From assembly GCA_026873275.1 (NCBI GenBank), contig JANTUC010000004.1, positions 2,790,001 through 2,854,000 of the forward strand: a stretch of 64,000 nt of DNA, given 5' to 3'. A program made the position numbers and the translations under genes. Below the pieces are notes generated by a model, which was not told the DNA's origin, searched no databases, and was given only the letters and a program-made list of their open reading frames with translations. This document shows positions 10,358 through 21,303 of this stretch, piece after piece (position 1 is the first letter of the stretch; each line of letters begins with the position of its first letter). This DNA is from Pseudopithomyces maydicus. Lineage: Eukaryota > Ascomycota > Dothideomycetes > Pleosporales > Didymosphaeriaceae.

Positions 10358-11696
10358 ATGGCGCAATTCCACCGCACAACCCTCCACTTCGACCGGCAAG
10401 ACCTCTACACCGACCTCGAAACCCGCATCCGCTACCTCCACTCCTTCCTCGACTTCAGCAGCCGTACGTACATCGTACACCAATTTACCTCATCTTCCCC
10501 ACCTCACTAACCACTCCCCCAACAGGCGACATCGAAGCCCTGACCACAGGCGCAAAGTACATCAAAGCACTCATCCCCGCGCTCGTCAACATCGTCTACA
10601 AGAAGCTCCTCCAGTACGACATCACAGCGCGGGCCTTCGACACGCGGTCGACGTCGACGCCGCACCCAGGCGCCTCACCCGGTGCCGCAGCCGCAGCCGC
10701 AGCCGCAGAGGATGCACAGCCTTTGAGCGAAACGTCGCCGCAGATCATGCGGCGGAAGATGTTCCTGCGGGCGTATTTGACGCGGTTGTGCAGCGATCCG
10801 AGTAAAATGTGAGTTTGTGGATGGGCGCATGTCTTCTTTGTGTCGCTCTCTCTCTTTCTTTCTCCCTTTATACATGGATACACCAAACGACATATACAAT
10901 ACATACACACGTATCCACAAAAGGAGCTATACACATGTATATTTATGTATATATATACAAGTCCCCAAGCTAACCCCCACCCCAGGGACTACTGGACGTA
11001 CCTCTCCAAAGTCGGCCTCATGCACACCGGGCGCGCGCGCACCTCCCCACTGCACATCGAATACATGCACATCGGGGCGACGCTCTCCTTCATGCAGGAC
11101 GTGCTCACCGAGGCGCTGCTGTCGCACCCGCGGCTGAAGATGGAGCGCAAGATCGCGCTCGTGAAAGCAGTCTCCAAGGTGCTCTGGATCCAGAACGACC
11201 TGTTTGCCAAGTGGTACGTGAGGGATGGCGAGGAGTATGCGAGGTTGGTGCCTGAGTTGGGTGGCGGGGAGGGGGAGGCGGGCACGATGGGGAAGAGGGG
11301 TGGGATGGTGGGGGCGACGGTTACGGGGGTGGAGGGCGAGATTGAGGAGGCGGATGTGATGAGGGGGTCGTGTCCGTTTAGGAATTTGATGGGGGGAGTG
11401 CGGGTGCGGGTGGGAGTGGGAGTGGGAGTGCAAGTGCAAGTGCAAGTGCAAGTGGGAGTGGGAAGGTGCCGAGGAGTCCGTTGCGGGCGCAGGTTAGGCA
11501 GGAGGAGGATGAGGAGGAGGATGAGGAGGAGGACGAGGAAAGAGCAGAGGGGCACAGCGCAGGGTGTCATGTTTTGTCACCCGGGGCGGAGACGGAGACA
11601 GCAACGGCGACGGTGACGGCAGCAGCGCCGCCGACCATCGCGCTCAGCGCAATACCCCGTCCTGCGCCGCATGTTCCTGTGGCGGGCGGCGCGTAG
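10358..11696 (+). CDS. Fungal protoglobin-like haem protein (one frameshift in the tail)
   Basis: Exons 10358-10463, 10526-10808 and 10986-11696, introns 62 and 177 nt. The first about 240 residues match the single-domain protoglobin fold seen in many ascomycetes: RDIEALTTGAKYIKALIPAL, KMFLRAYLTRLC, MDYWTYLSKVGLMHTGR and SPLHIEYMHIGATLSFMQDV. That last segment carries the candidate proximal haem-ligand His (residue about 153 or 158). LVKAVSKVLWIQNDLFAKWY follows. An Ala-rich insert lies near residue 85. Protoglobins bind O2, CO or NO, and the fungal role is not established. After CPFRNLMGG the frame changes at a G6 run (11391-11396). One extra G gives a Gly/Ser/Ala repeat, then KVPRSPLRAQV, an acidic EEED repeat and a hydrophobic Ala/Pro end, total 366 residues. 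Without it the tail is an Arg-rich, unlikely peptide. Confidence 0.8.
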
Positions 11697-13749
11697 CAAA
11701 CAGTGGTGCAGGACATACGGTACATGTACATACGTAGGGCTGTGCGGCACGGCGCCACGCGAGGGTGACAGATGTCAGGGTGGGAAACCCTTTTTTCTTT
11801 GTTTTCCTGCGAGTTTAATTTTGGCGAGCGTATATGGAAAGGAAAGGGTATATGTATGATGTATGTATATATACATGTATGCATGCATGTACCTACATAT
11901 GTACCTACATACTCTATGTAGGTACAGCAGGGAGGGGTGGGCTGGACGCACACACACACACACTGATTGGATTGATCGAATTGATCGGGTATTGGTGGTG
12001 TTGGACGTTTTGGGCTTGGGAGTCGGAAGGTTTCGGATGGCAGGGGCGCCTGTTTCCTCGGCAGCGTCGGGGGGAGCAGGACTTTCTACTAGTCTAGGCA
12101 GACCGATCTGATAAGAATGTCTTGAACGGCAGCGTCTGTGTTTTGCATCCGTCTATCGATTTGTCACATCCGAGACATGAGTCACTCCATACGTACTGGA
12201 GTAGATTAATACACGGTGGGTGGCGGCGGCGGCAGTGTAGTGGCAGCGGCAGCCTGGAATGGATGCGCTGGCTGGACTGCGCTGCGAGCGTCCAGGCGGT
12301 CCATGGCGGCCAGTCCCGAAGGCCGGACTTGTCGGGTCACGTGTGTCTGGGCGAGTCGACTGGAGCGGACAGCGATGCCATCATGGTGTTGAGATTCGCA
12401 GCGTTTCAGGCATGGCTGTGGCGTGCGTGGGCCCTAGTGGAGCCGAGCGCCGGCTGGAGGGTGTTGTGGAACGAGGCCTTGGCCAGAGCCTGGGCTGGCC
12501 TCCACGGATGGGCGTGGACGAGTCGTCAAGCTGATACGCACGGCAGCCTGAAGTAAGTGGGTGGCTCCCTGAGGGCGTTTGGCCTGCGCCGTGACGCGCT
12601 GTGTTTCCCACCCAGGGCAGGGGAGGTCGCTGCATCAGGCTCCGCTGCCTCTAAAGACCACGACAACTTTGCTGGGGTTAGAGTTCCAGCGAGGCGTCGA
12701 CTATCCCCTAGCCGCGGCCCACTGATGACGATGTGCCCAAGATGGTCTAACTGACTCTAACAGCTGGCCGGCATCGCAGCGCAGCGCACGCCATGCCATG
12801 GCCGCCGCCGTTGTCCAGCAGGTCCGCGACGGAGCAGGCCTCGCACGCTCGCACACGCTGGATGGCCGCAGCTGCGATGCGCTGCGCTGCACTGCGATGC
12901 GCGCCATTTTTTTTTATTTTATTTTATTTGCTCGTCACGGGCAGGGCGTTGAGGGCCAAGCGGCATTCCGTTGCTTTTCCAGAATGGCTGATGAGGGCAA
13001 TAACAGCGTTCGCAGCAGGGGGCACGCCCCCTGATTGGCGTCGACGCATGCACCCCCGGTCTGCGCTGCCCACTGCGCTGCCCGCCGCGCTGCCCACTGT
13101 GCCCACGGCCCTGTCCGCCAGCGAGATTAGTGCCGCTGGCCGCAGCCCCGGCCAGCTGGGTCAGAGCTTCTCACCAACCTGCGACGGCCCAAGGGCCCCC
13201 AAGGCCCCCCCCAAACTCTCGCCCGCGCCGCCGCTGCCTTTCGCTCACAACACAACATCACCAGCTACTCTCCCATACTTCCTCCTTCCGCCCTCCGACA
13301 CGCTCCCCCCCCGCCACCGCCACCACCTCTCAAAGACTCGGATTTCCTTGCGCTGCACCCTGCTGCGCAGCCCGTCTCTTTGGTGCGCACGACTCCGCTT
13401 TTTGTATTCTGCCCTGTCGCGCCTGTATTGTCGCTGTCGCTGGCGCCCGCTCGGCCCATCTTCGCGGACACCTTGCACTGCTCCCAACACGTCACCACCC
13501 TAGCCTTCACTTCTGCCCGTCCTTTCCACCCCCAGACACTTCTCCACCTTACATCTTGTAATACTTTGCGTTTTTCCAGCTCCTGTAATTTCTTGCTGCG
13601 CTTTTCGAGAAGCCTGCCAGACTCGCCTTTTGCGACGTCCGTCTCCCGCAGCCTGTTGCCGCTTTCCCGCCTGTACTTTGATGCGCTGCACCTTGGCCAC
13701 GACAGATGAGCGCTGTTTGTACTAGACTCTTGTCCTCTCTCCCGTCACA
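11697..13749. other. Gene-free interval upstream of the Ahc1-like gene
   Basis: 2 kb. It starts with tata/tgta-rich simple sequence and a CA repeat (about 11947-11965), then becomes GC-rich with many CTGCG motifs. Near 13063-13102 a 9-12 nt unit (ctgcccactgcg, ctgcccgccgcg) is repeated. The last 500 bases are pyrimidine-rich, as in fungal 5' leaders. Long ORFs occur in several frames on both strands but have no domain character, as expected from GC-rich low-complexity DNA. Confidence 0.45.
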
Positions 13750-15669
13750 ATGCAGTCCATGTTCCGCCTCGCATCCTGGAGCACAGAGTCGCCTGGCGAC
13801 AAGATCATGGAGAAGTCGGCCCTGCACAAGCCGAAGCCCATGCCAGTGGTCGAGATCCCCGCCTTCTTGAAGCAGCACATCAAGCGTAAGAGGTCCGATA
13901 GCCCCGAGCCTGCACCCGCTCCCCTGGTGAAGAAGTGGAAGGACGCCCAAGGAGAGGTAATGTCGTCTGCTGCCCCTGACCCCGGTAACTGGGTCGACGG
14001 CGCCGTCGTTGTCGACTCTCCCCGCGAGCAAACCCCAACCGTCGCCACTGCTGAGGTCCTGGAAGCGCGGCCCAAGGCGCAGCCCTCCAAAAGAGAAGGT
14101 GCCAGCAAGAGCAAGGTGGTCAAGTCGCAAAAGCCGGCCGTCAAGGTCGAGCCGTCCGCTGCCGACGTCTCTACCGCCACCATGGCGCCCAGCTTGACCG
14201 CCTTGCAGCAGTCCATCGAGGCCCAGATCAACTACGAGATCCTGCTCAAGCACAACGAGCTGCGTCTGATCGAGCAAGAGCTAGCAAAGTGCCAGGTGTC
14301 TCTGGAGCAGCTGAGACGGTGTTCGCTGATTCCCTTCCCTGGATCCGACGCTCCGTCTCTGGACGTTTCTTCGGGCGTGGGAGCCGCGCTGCAGCCGCCA
14401 GCCGGCTACACGGAGCCTCAGTATGCCGCGCCGTGGGGAGTGACCGACGGACCGTACACTCGCCACTACGCCAAGTGGTTGATCTCGGACGTCAAGTTTG
14501 ACCCCGTCTCGGAGCGCGCTCTGGCGCAGCAAGCTCACGGTTACTTTGGTATGGGTGAAGGCCGGGCGACGCGCGGCAGCTTTGCTGAGTTTGGCTCGTC
14601 AGGCAAGGCTCGCACGTCGCGAACTTCGACTGGAACGTTGAAGCTCCCGGCTCTTGGTGAAAATCCAGCGCCCGCACCCAAGATCGACCCTCTGCTGCAC
14701 AAGCGCTCTGACAACGGCCAGTGGGTCCGACTGTACTGCGCAGCCTGCGGTCATAGCAACTTCTCAAACACCCAGGGCTTCCTGAACCACTGCCGAATCA
14801 AGCACAACCAGGTGTTCAAGAGCCACGATGCCGCCGCCATCGCCTGTGGTGTTCCGGTAGATACCACCGAGGGGGCAACCCGGTTGCCGCCACCGAGCCA
14901 ACAACAACCCCGGCGGCCTCGACTCCTGCCGTCAGCTTCCCTGTGATCACGAACCCCGGCTTCGTTCACCCGCTGGTCCGCGCCAACGCCCCTGAGCTTG
15001 CCAAGGAGGTGCATCGCGACTTCTCAACACCACGTGACACTGTCAAGCCCAACCTACCTGCCAAGTCCAACATGACCCAGTCGCCCACGACACCGCACCT
15101 GACTGCTTTGCTGCAACAGCGCGGTTTCAACGGCGACCTCAAGGCCCTCGTCGAGACTTCCCGCGCCAAGGTAGACCTAGACGCCATGGAAGCCTCAGAC
15201 GACGACCTCGTCGACAGCGCCATGCAGACTCCCGTCCTCGCCAAGCCCACCCAGCTGACCCGCCTCCCCTTCACGGCTCCCAACCCCACCCCCGCCACCA
15301 AAACCCCATCCAGACCCGGTAGCAAAGGCCACGCCGGCGCCCCCCGCGCCTCCCCTCGCCTTCTCAACACACGTCCCCCACGCCCACGCCCACGCCCACG
15401 CCCACGCCCACGCCCACGACTCCCACATGCTGTCCCCCGTCGACCTCAGCCCCCACGCCGTCGAGTCCAATCCAGGCCTCGTCTCGGACCACGACGACGA
15501 CGACGACGAGGACGCAGACGATGCGCACAGCCAGCCCGACTTCATCATGAACGACGACGTGGTGGTCGAGGACGCGAGCGATGTCGAGGGTGTCCAGGAG
15601 CGCACGGGGTCTCGTCAGGGTCTCGACAGCTGCTGCTTTGCGAAGGGAGAGCCGAGTCGCAAGCACTAG
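13750..15669 (+). CDS. AHC1: Ahc1-like C2H2 zinc-finger protein (ADA histone acetyltransferase complex), two frame breaks
   Basis: Single-exon gene of about 640 residues. Key segments are EIPAFLKQHIKRKRSDSPEP, a helical YEILLKHNELRLIEQELAKC followed by SLEQLRRCSLIPFPGS, ADGPYTRHYAKWLISD-like spacing, and an atypical zinc finger YCAACGHSNFSNTQGFLNHC-RIKH (CxxC...H...H). Next come ITNPGFVHPLVRANAPEL and TPHLTALLQQRGF. This order matches the fungal Ahc1-like family, whose yeast member is a subunit of the ADA acetyltransferase complex. Break 1: a G5 run at 14871-14875; one extra G joins VDTTEG to NPVAATEPTTTPAAS. Break 2: at or near the C6 run 15341-15346, where either two bases are missing or one is extra. 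The far C-terminus has a His-Ala repeat and Asp-rich stretch, and ends at 15669. Family assignment is from memory of the motif order. Confidence 0.65.
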
Positions 15670-16540
15670 ATGGGTGGCACCCGTGAGCGGCCGGTTAATT
15701 CGGGTCGTTTCCTCGCGTTCGGGACGGGGCGCGCTTTCTGAAATGAGGGCGTGCGCTTGTGCTTGTGCTTGTGCCGTTGCTGGTGCTGGTGCTTGGGGCT
15801 TTGGTCTTTCTCCCTTCTTCCTTCTTGGTGGGGCGTCTGCTGGGACCTATCTATCTATCTACCCTCTTCGTTTACATCCCCCATTTCTGCGCAGTTGCAG
15901 GGGTTAGGGTTTAGGGAATACAGTGGCGTTTCCCAGCTTTTTTTTTTGATCGCCGTTGTTGTTTTCACCATCTCCCCTCCTCCCCATCTCCAAACTCGAA
16001 ATTCCCGGGCCGAAACGAATATGAAAAAAAGGGGGTAATGCAATGGTACCAGCGATGGCGAAATGGGGATGGATGGGTTTTCGGGGTTTTCGGGTCGTGT
16101 TTTCCATGCACGTGTATCTTTTTTTTCGACTCCAAAAGAAAAAGTCGTGCGTCCCGTTTGCGCTGGTGGCTGTTTCCCCCCTTTTTATTTTTTAAACGGG
16201 CGAGCATGGCACCTGCGGGGTTCTTCCTTTTCCTTTTCCTTTTCCTACTTTTTATTTATTTCATTTACAGTTCGCATCGACATCTCTTCTCCCCTCACCT
16301 CACCTCACCGAAAAAACACATACACATCATCGCTTTTCGATCGATGTGTATAAAAAGCGCCGCATGGGTGGGTGGGTGGTCGCACGCCATGCATATCCCA
16401 CACCGCGTGGTGTGCACCGCTCGCCAGCCAGCCAACCAACCAACCAACCAACCAACCTCCAAGGCGCTGGGTTCGTCTGTGTATTATCTCTGTATTGGAA
16501 ACGACTTGATTGAATTGAATTGACTTGACTTGACTTGCGA

Positions 16541-16600
16541 TGGAATGGGATTGGGATGGGAATGGGATGGGATATGGGATGGGATATGGGTTGGAATGAT
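16541..16600. repeat. Degenerate ATGGGAT microsatellite
   Basis: Imperfect ggaatggg/gggatatggg units over about 60 bases, followed 150 bases later by a related ggaaatgg and gagat stretch. Noncoding. Confidence 0.65.
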
Positions 16601-17098
16601 TATCTCTCTAGATGGGGTAAGCGGTAGGGGGCGGGGGTGTTTGTTGACCTTTTTTTTTCTTTTCTTTTTTTTTTCTGCGAGAGATTTATACATCACACTT
16701 GTTAATTGAAGATATGTATGGAAATGGACTGGAATGGAAATGGAAATGGGATATGAGATGAGATGAGATGAGAAGGTGTGGTGTGGTGCGGTGCATGTGG
16801 TGTAGAGGTGTAGGCGTGTGTTTGAGTTCGCTGGAAGATGTGATGCTAAAACGTGACGGGAGACTTGTGTGTTGTGGATTGTGAATTGCGGATGGATAAC
16901 GGATCGATGTATATACCTTAATACCGTGCTAGCGATTGTATGTATTTTCCCCTCTCCCGTCTCGTTTCGTCTCATCTCGTCTTGCCTTCCTCCGTCCTGA
17001 CCCGTGCCGACGTGAAAGTATCGTACGCAGGGCTAGCTAGTCCTCCTCGTGGTGTCGTTTCCCAGCCTTTTCCCAACTCGCGTGAGATGCATTCCACA

Positions 17099-17127
17099 CA
17101 TCTACATCTACATCTACATCTACATCT
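17099..17127. repeat. Hexanucleotide CATCTA tandem repeat
   Basis: About five tandem copies of catcta. Noncoding microsatellite. Confidence 0.8.
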
Positions 17128-17786
17128 CCTTCTCAACGTCGACCAACCGCCACCATATCTGCACCTGCACTGCACCGCCAGCGAAGCCCCCACAGAAGCA
17201 AGCCATGATGTGAGATGCTGCTGGGAATACAAGAGCTAGGTATCGTGGTACATAGGAAACGTCAGCTAGCTCACACATAACATCTCAACTAGGTGTGCCG
17301 TGCATATTTGGTGTGCCATCTGGTGAATCATGTACGCCATGTCATGTCATGGTGGTGGTATATTTGCAGTATGGATATAGATATAGAAGCCCAAACGCCG
17401 GGGTATGCATGCGGGTGTGTGATTCATGGCTTTGGTGCACACCACGGGTCCCGTGGCATACCATGCCGTGTGGTGCCTTGCCGCGCCGTGCCTTCCTGGC
17501 TGAATCGCTGGAGTGAATCTCTCACAGTCCCGTCCCGTCCCGTTCCATCTCCTCCCATCCCGATCTCCCGTCATCACTTTCCTCCCCAGCCCGAACACCC
17601 TACCCAAAGAACTCAATTCCCTGCCTACGCGTCAGCCGTTTTCATCCCAATCCCACACCTCTCTCCTCAACCGTGATTCTCCCTCCATCCTTCGCCCCCT
17701 TCCTTTTCCCTCTCCCCTCCCATCTTTTCCCCTCTCCCATCCCACCTCCCCCAGTTCCCCCCAGCCCAAAAACAAACAAAATCAAA

Positions 17787-18128
17787 TCATCCACTCACCG
17801 CCATAACCACACACGCACCCGCCACCCACGGACTCAGCCTCTCGCCGATGCGCGCACACTTCCAGAACGGCCCAAAGTAGTACGTGTCCTTGTTGCGGTC
17901 CATGATGCCCGGGAACACGTGGTGCGCGTACGTCGAGGTGCAGATGGTGAGGAGGAGGACGAGGAGGAGGGAGTGGAAGTTGAAGAGGGCGGTCTGGAGG
18001 GGTGGGGGCGGGTTAGTTGGTTGGGTGGTTGGTTGGTTGGTTGGATGGATGGGGGGAGGGGAGGGAGGGGGATGGATGGATGAGGGTTAGGTGGGAGATG
18101 GATGGGGGAGGGGAGGGGGACGCACCAT
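17787..18128 (-). CDS. KSH1: Kish (TMEM167/Ksh1) secretory-pathway membrane protein
   Basis: Small Golgi membrane protein required for early secretory transport in yeast. Exon 2 (17993-17787) encodes TALFNFHSLLLVLLLTICTS, a first membrane segment, then FPGIMDRNKD, FGPFWKCARIGERLSPWVAG and a second membrane segment ACVVMAVSG. These are diagnostic of the KISH family (about 70 residues). The family starts M-S/T-A-L-F-N-F, so the initiator Met must come from a separate exon. ATG at 18128-18126 is followed directly by a GTGCGT donor, and the 132-nt intron (17994-18125) ends CAG before ACCGCC. The first coding exon is thus exactly one codon. The end is uncertain: reading through gives VMAVSG and a stop (69 residues), but GTGAGT after GCG is also a perfect donor for a short last exon. 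Confidence 0.88.
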
Positions 18129-18651
18129 TTTGGTGGAGAGGTGGGAGGTGAGGTGGGGGAGGAGGGGTGGAGGTGTGTATGTACGTATGTACGTATGCAC
18201 GTATGCGGGGTTGGTGCGGACGCGCTTGGTGAAGTGAGGTGAGGTGAGGTGGGTAGGGTAGGGTAGGGTAGTGAGGTAAGTGCGGCGGCGGGCGTTGGTC
18301 GGGTCCGTGCGGGGATCGGCGGCGCGCAGGGCAGGCGGGAGTGCATGGGTGGTTTTACACACGCTTCTACTACGCTACTTTACCTCACTGCTGCGTACGC
18401 TCGTACATCGGTATTTAGACACGCGCTTGTCCACGCGCTACGTGCCTTATACTCCATACACTACTTGGCTCGATATACCCGACGATAATCACGATACCAC
18501 CGCCTGCCAGTGCTATACCGACTTCACATCCGCCGCGAGTCCACCCACCACCCGTCCACGCCCCGACGCACAGGCAACACCGTCCTGTCCCGCGCCGCCG
18601 TTCTACCATCTACCTACATTGTCTCCGCTCCTTAAACCACCCACCACCACA
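18129..18651. promoter_or_regulatory. Shared intergenic region KSH1 / TAF13
   Basis: 523 bases between divergent start codons. It includes tgtacgta repeats (about 18177-18205) and gaggt/gggta pentamer repeats (18231-18275). No credible ORF. Confidence 0.45.
18231..18275. repeat. Pentanucleotide GAGGT then GGGTA repeats
   Basis: Four copies of gaggt followed by three or four of agggt within the KSH1/TAF13 divergent promoter. Confidence 0.7.
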
Positions 18652-19213
18652 ATGACCGAACCCCGCATGCGCCAACGCGGCAAAGGCCCCCAATGGGAAC
18701 AACGCGACTGTACGTCCCTCTCCCCTCCTCCCCTCCCCATCCTCTCCTCCCCTCCTCATCCCCAACCCACCACCCAACTAACCCCCCACCAGTAGAATCC
18801 TTCCTCCTCGCCTACGGCGACCCCTCGCCCCCCTCCGCGCCACGGTCCTCACCCTCGACGAGATCATCACAGACTACATCATCGAGACGTGCCACGAGGC
18901 GGCGCTCGTCGCCACGCACGCGCGCCGCCAGAAGATCAAGCTCGACGACTTCAAGTTCATGCTCCGGCGGGATACCGCCAAGCTGGGGCGCGTCAGCGAG
19001 CTGCTCGAGACGGACAAGGAGCTGAAGAAGAAGCGCAAGGCGTTTGATACCGAGGAGGGGGTGGTCGTTAGGAGTGTCGAAGGGGAGGATGGCGGCGGGG
19101 AGGGGAAGAGGAGGGGGAAGAAGGGGGGAGGGAGGGGGAAGAGGGCGAGGGCGAGGAGGAGGAGGGGAGGAAGAAGAGGAGGAAGGGGAGGGAGGGGGTG
19201 TGATGAGGGTTGA
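18652..19213 (+). CDS. TAF13: TFIID subunit TAF13 (one or two frameshifts)
   Basis: Histone-fold subunit of TFIID. Exon 1 is 18652-18709, the intron 18710-18792 (GTACGT to CCAG), exon 2 to about 19213. LESFLLAYGD leads into the histone fold, with TVLTLDEIITDYIIETCHEA, LVATHARRQKIKLDDFKFML and RRDTAKLGRVSELLETDKEL, a textbook TAF13 sequence. The frame changes at a C6 run (18828-18833); one extra C gives YGDPSPPLRATVLTLDE. The purine-rich tail probably has a second missing base at the G6 run 19123-19128. With it the protein ends in EEEEGRKKRRKGREGV at 19203; without it in an Arg/Gly stretch at 19213. The length is about 156-159 residues. Confidence 0.88.
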
Positions 19214-20041
19214 GAAGGTGCGAGAGTGCGAGGGACGTGGGCAGCATGCATTAGAGGCGTTTTGGGGGAGCTGCTGGACGGAGGTGGGAGCTTAAGAAAA
19301 GAACGGTTTTTCATTCTGGCATGGGTATGGCGTTGGAGGTTAAAGGTGCTTGGTTCCAGTGCAGGACGCGGCGTCGTCTCTGCACGCCAGGAGTACAATG
19401 CCCAAACGCATGTTCACGGCGTTGGTGCTCCTCACGCATTTCACAATATAATAGCGTTCAAAATCACGATTGCAATCACAGCCAGCCACATGCCAACGTC
19501 AACACATCTGTTCATAACCCTTCATATTGCTGTTCGAACAGGGGAACAAAAAATGGCCGCACGCACGCACGCACCAGCGGCCTCAGTACGGGTATCCTTT
19601 GCGCGCACACGACTTTTGTGGAACCCTCTATCTATGATGTGATGTGATACCATGATTTGAAACCGAAGTGAACCGAAGTGAACCGAACCGCGCCATGCAT
19701 GCAAAGCCCATGGCCGACTTTTTCCAACTGACTGAAATCGTGATATTCATGACCGTGCTCTCTTTCGTCTACCCCTTCGTCTGCGCCGTCTCACTCCATC
19801 CGTCCATCCATCCATCCATTGCTACACGGACGATGCTCCCTCTTTTCTCCGCCGCGCTCAATTACAAGGCGAGGGTGGCTCCGCGGGCGTCGCGCTCCTC
19901 CCCACGCCCGTCGCTCCTCGCTCGTCGCGTCCACATACATCACCAACGCAATCAGCCATCCACATATACACACCAAACAGCAGCGCAACAACGGGGAGGT
20001 TACGAGGAGGGCAGCGTCGGGAATATGGATGCGGGGGTGCT
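19214..20041. other. Convergent intergenic region TAF13 / eIF3f
   Basis: 828 bases between converging genes, presumably both 3' UTRs. A short aaccgaagtg repeat (about 19661-19690) and a ccat repeat (about 19798-19820) are present. No gene seen. Confidence 0.45.
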
Positions 20042-21088
20042 TCATGCCTCCTGCTGCCGTTGCTGCCTGCCCTGGCCACCGCCACGGCCTCCCCTGCCGC
20101 CGCGCTGGCGGTTGCCCTCCCCGCGCTGCTGGTTCTCTCCTTCGCCGGCGAGGGCGTCGCCGGTGCCGAGGGTGAGGGCGGCGGTGACGAGGCGGTTGGA
20201 GAGGTCGATCTGGGTGCGGATGGTGTTTGCGAGGTAGGAGACGACGAGGACGTCCTGGATGTGGTTGTTGAAGTCGCGCTCGATGTCCTGGGGGTCGACC
20301 TTTGGCGCGAGGCTCAGGGCGTTCATGAGGAATTGGCCGAGGGCCGACGAGGGCTCGGCCTCCTCGTCGAGCACGTTGTTAACGTACGTGGAGACGCGGT
20401 CGAGCATCTCGAGGACGTGGGTGATGGCGCGCTCGAGGGCCTCGAGATCGGTGATGATGGGCTGGGAGCGGTCCTCGCGGTCCTTGGCCGACGAGATGAG
20501 CTCCAGACCGGACTTCTCGGCCTCGCCGTACTTGAGCTCGTGCGGGACGGGGATGAAGAGGCACGAGTCGGCGGCGCGCTCGGCGGTGACACCGATGGGT
20601 GCGCTGATGTAGGTCCGGCTCTCGATCTCCTTTCCGGGCTCGGTGCTCACGGTGAGGTGGACGGCGGGGTGGGGCCAGGTGCCGTCGCCCTGCTGGCCGT
20701 AGAAGTTCTGGATGAGGGCGGAGAAGGTGTTGAGGTCGCTGCTGGTGGCGTACCAACCGACGAGGACCTCGCGGGGGTTGGCGCGCAGGTGCAGCTGCAG
20801 CATCTGCTTCTGGTAGTCCATGTCGACCTCGACCTGCTCGGCCGTCTCCGTGTGCGGCACGGCATAGCAGTTGCGGATCTCGACCTCGGTGCCGTCCTCG
20901 CTGCGTGTGCCCAAAAGGGTGCCGATGACGCGGTCCTGGTCGGCGGGCCGGCGCAGGGCGTGGTCGAGAATTGAGAAGATGGCCTGCGGCTGGACGACGA
21001 CGTTGAGCGGGGCGGTCGACGGCTGGGCGCCGAGGGGCGCGGGGCCGAGCGGGCGGGCGAGGTGGAGGAACGAGTCTTTGTCTGCCAT
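20042..21088 (-). CDS. eif3f: Translation initiation factor eIF3 subunit F
   Basis: Intronless 348-residue MPN-domain protein, a non-catalytic subunit of the eIF3 complex that helps recruit mRNA to the 40S subunit. Visible features are LNVVVQPQAIFSILDHALRR and DQDRVIGTLLGTRSEDGTEV (MPN core). The metalloprotease JAMM His-x-His pattern is replaced, as usual for eIF3f. VLVGWYATSSDLNTFSALIQ, HPAVHLTVS and ISAPIGVT follow, with a C-terminal helical region QFLMNALSLAPKVDPQDIE and VLVVSYLANTIRTQIDLSNR. It ends in an RGG-rich tail (RQRGGRGGRGGGQGRQQR). The ATG at 21088 (MADKD) is preferred over upstream frame because MPN homologs start shortly before LNVVVQP. Divergent from UTP25 with 215 bases between starts. 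No frame break. Confidence 0.95.
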   Translation of the reverse strand: MADKDSFLHLARPLGPAPLGAQPSTAPLNVVVQPQAIFSILDHALRRPADQDRVIGTLLGTRSEDGTEVEIRNCYAVPHTETAEQVEVDMDYQKQMLQLHLRANPREVLVGWYATSSDLNTFSALIQNFYGQQGDGTWPHPAVHLTVSTEPGKEIESRTYISAPIGVTAERAADSCLFIPVPHELKYGEAEKSGLELISSAKDREDRSQPIITDLEALERAITHVLEMLDRVSTYVNNVLDEEAEPSSALGQFLMNALSLAPKVDPQDIERDFNNHIQDVLVVSYLANTIRTQIDLSNRLVTAALTLGTGDALAGEGENQQRGEGNRQRGGRGGRGGGQGRQQRQQEA

Positions 21089-21303
21089 GGTGAGTTGGCG
21101 GTTGGCAGCGGCGGCGATGCGTGGATGTAGCGGTTGCTGAGTGTGGCCGTGGGGTTGAGAAGCGAGAGCCCGGCGGGGCTCTGAACAATTTGTTGCTTGG
21201 CCAAGAGTTCGGTGCGGTTCGCCTGCGCACGGGCCGGGTGAATTATTTCTCGGCCGCTTGATGTGAAGATAGGCCTTTTCCACGAAATAGAAATTCTGCG
21301 ACA

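Larger units (their letters stand above)
15670..17786. other. Gene-free, simple-repeat-rich interval
   Basis: 2.1 kb between the Ahc1-like gene and KSH1. It holds a GGGGTTAGGGTTTAGGG motif at 15899-15915, TTTTCC repeats at 16226-16248, CCAA repeats at about 16430-16455, GGGATGG/ATGGGAT runs at 16541-16600, GAGAT repeats at about 16755-16770, and CATCTA repeats at 17099-17127. I see no protein or RNA gene. Confidence 0.5.

Noticed and set aside
12793..13503. 236-codon ORF upstream of the Ahc1-like gene
   Set aside because: Low-complexity translation rich in Ala/Pro/Arg within a repeat-rich, pyrimidine-rich leader. Opposite-strand ORFs are equally open.
20060..20974. 304-codon ORF antisense to eIF3f
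   Set aside because: Val/Gly/Asp-rich shadow of a GC-rich coding strand. eIF3f on the other strand is unambiguous.
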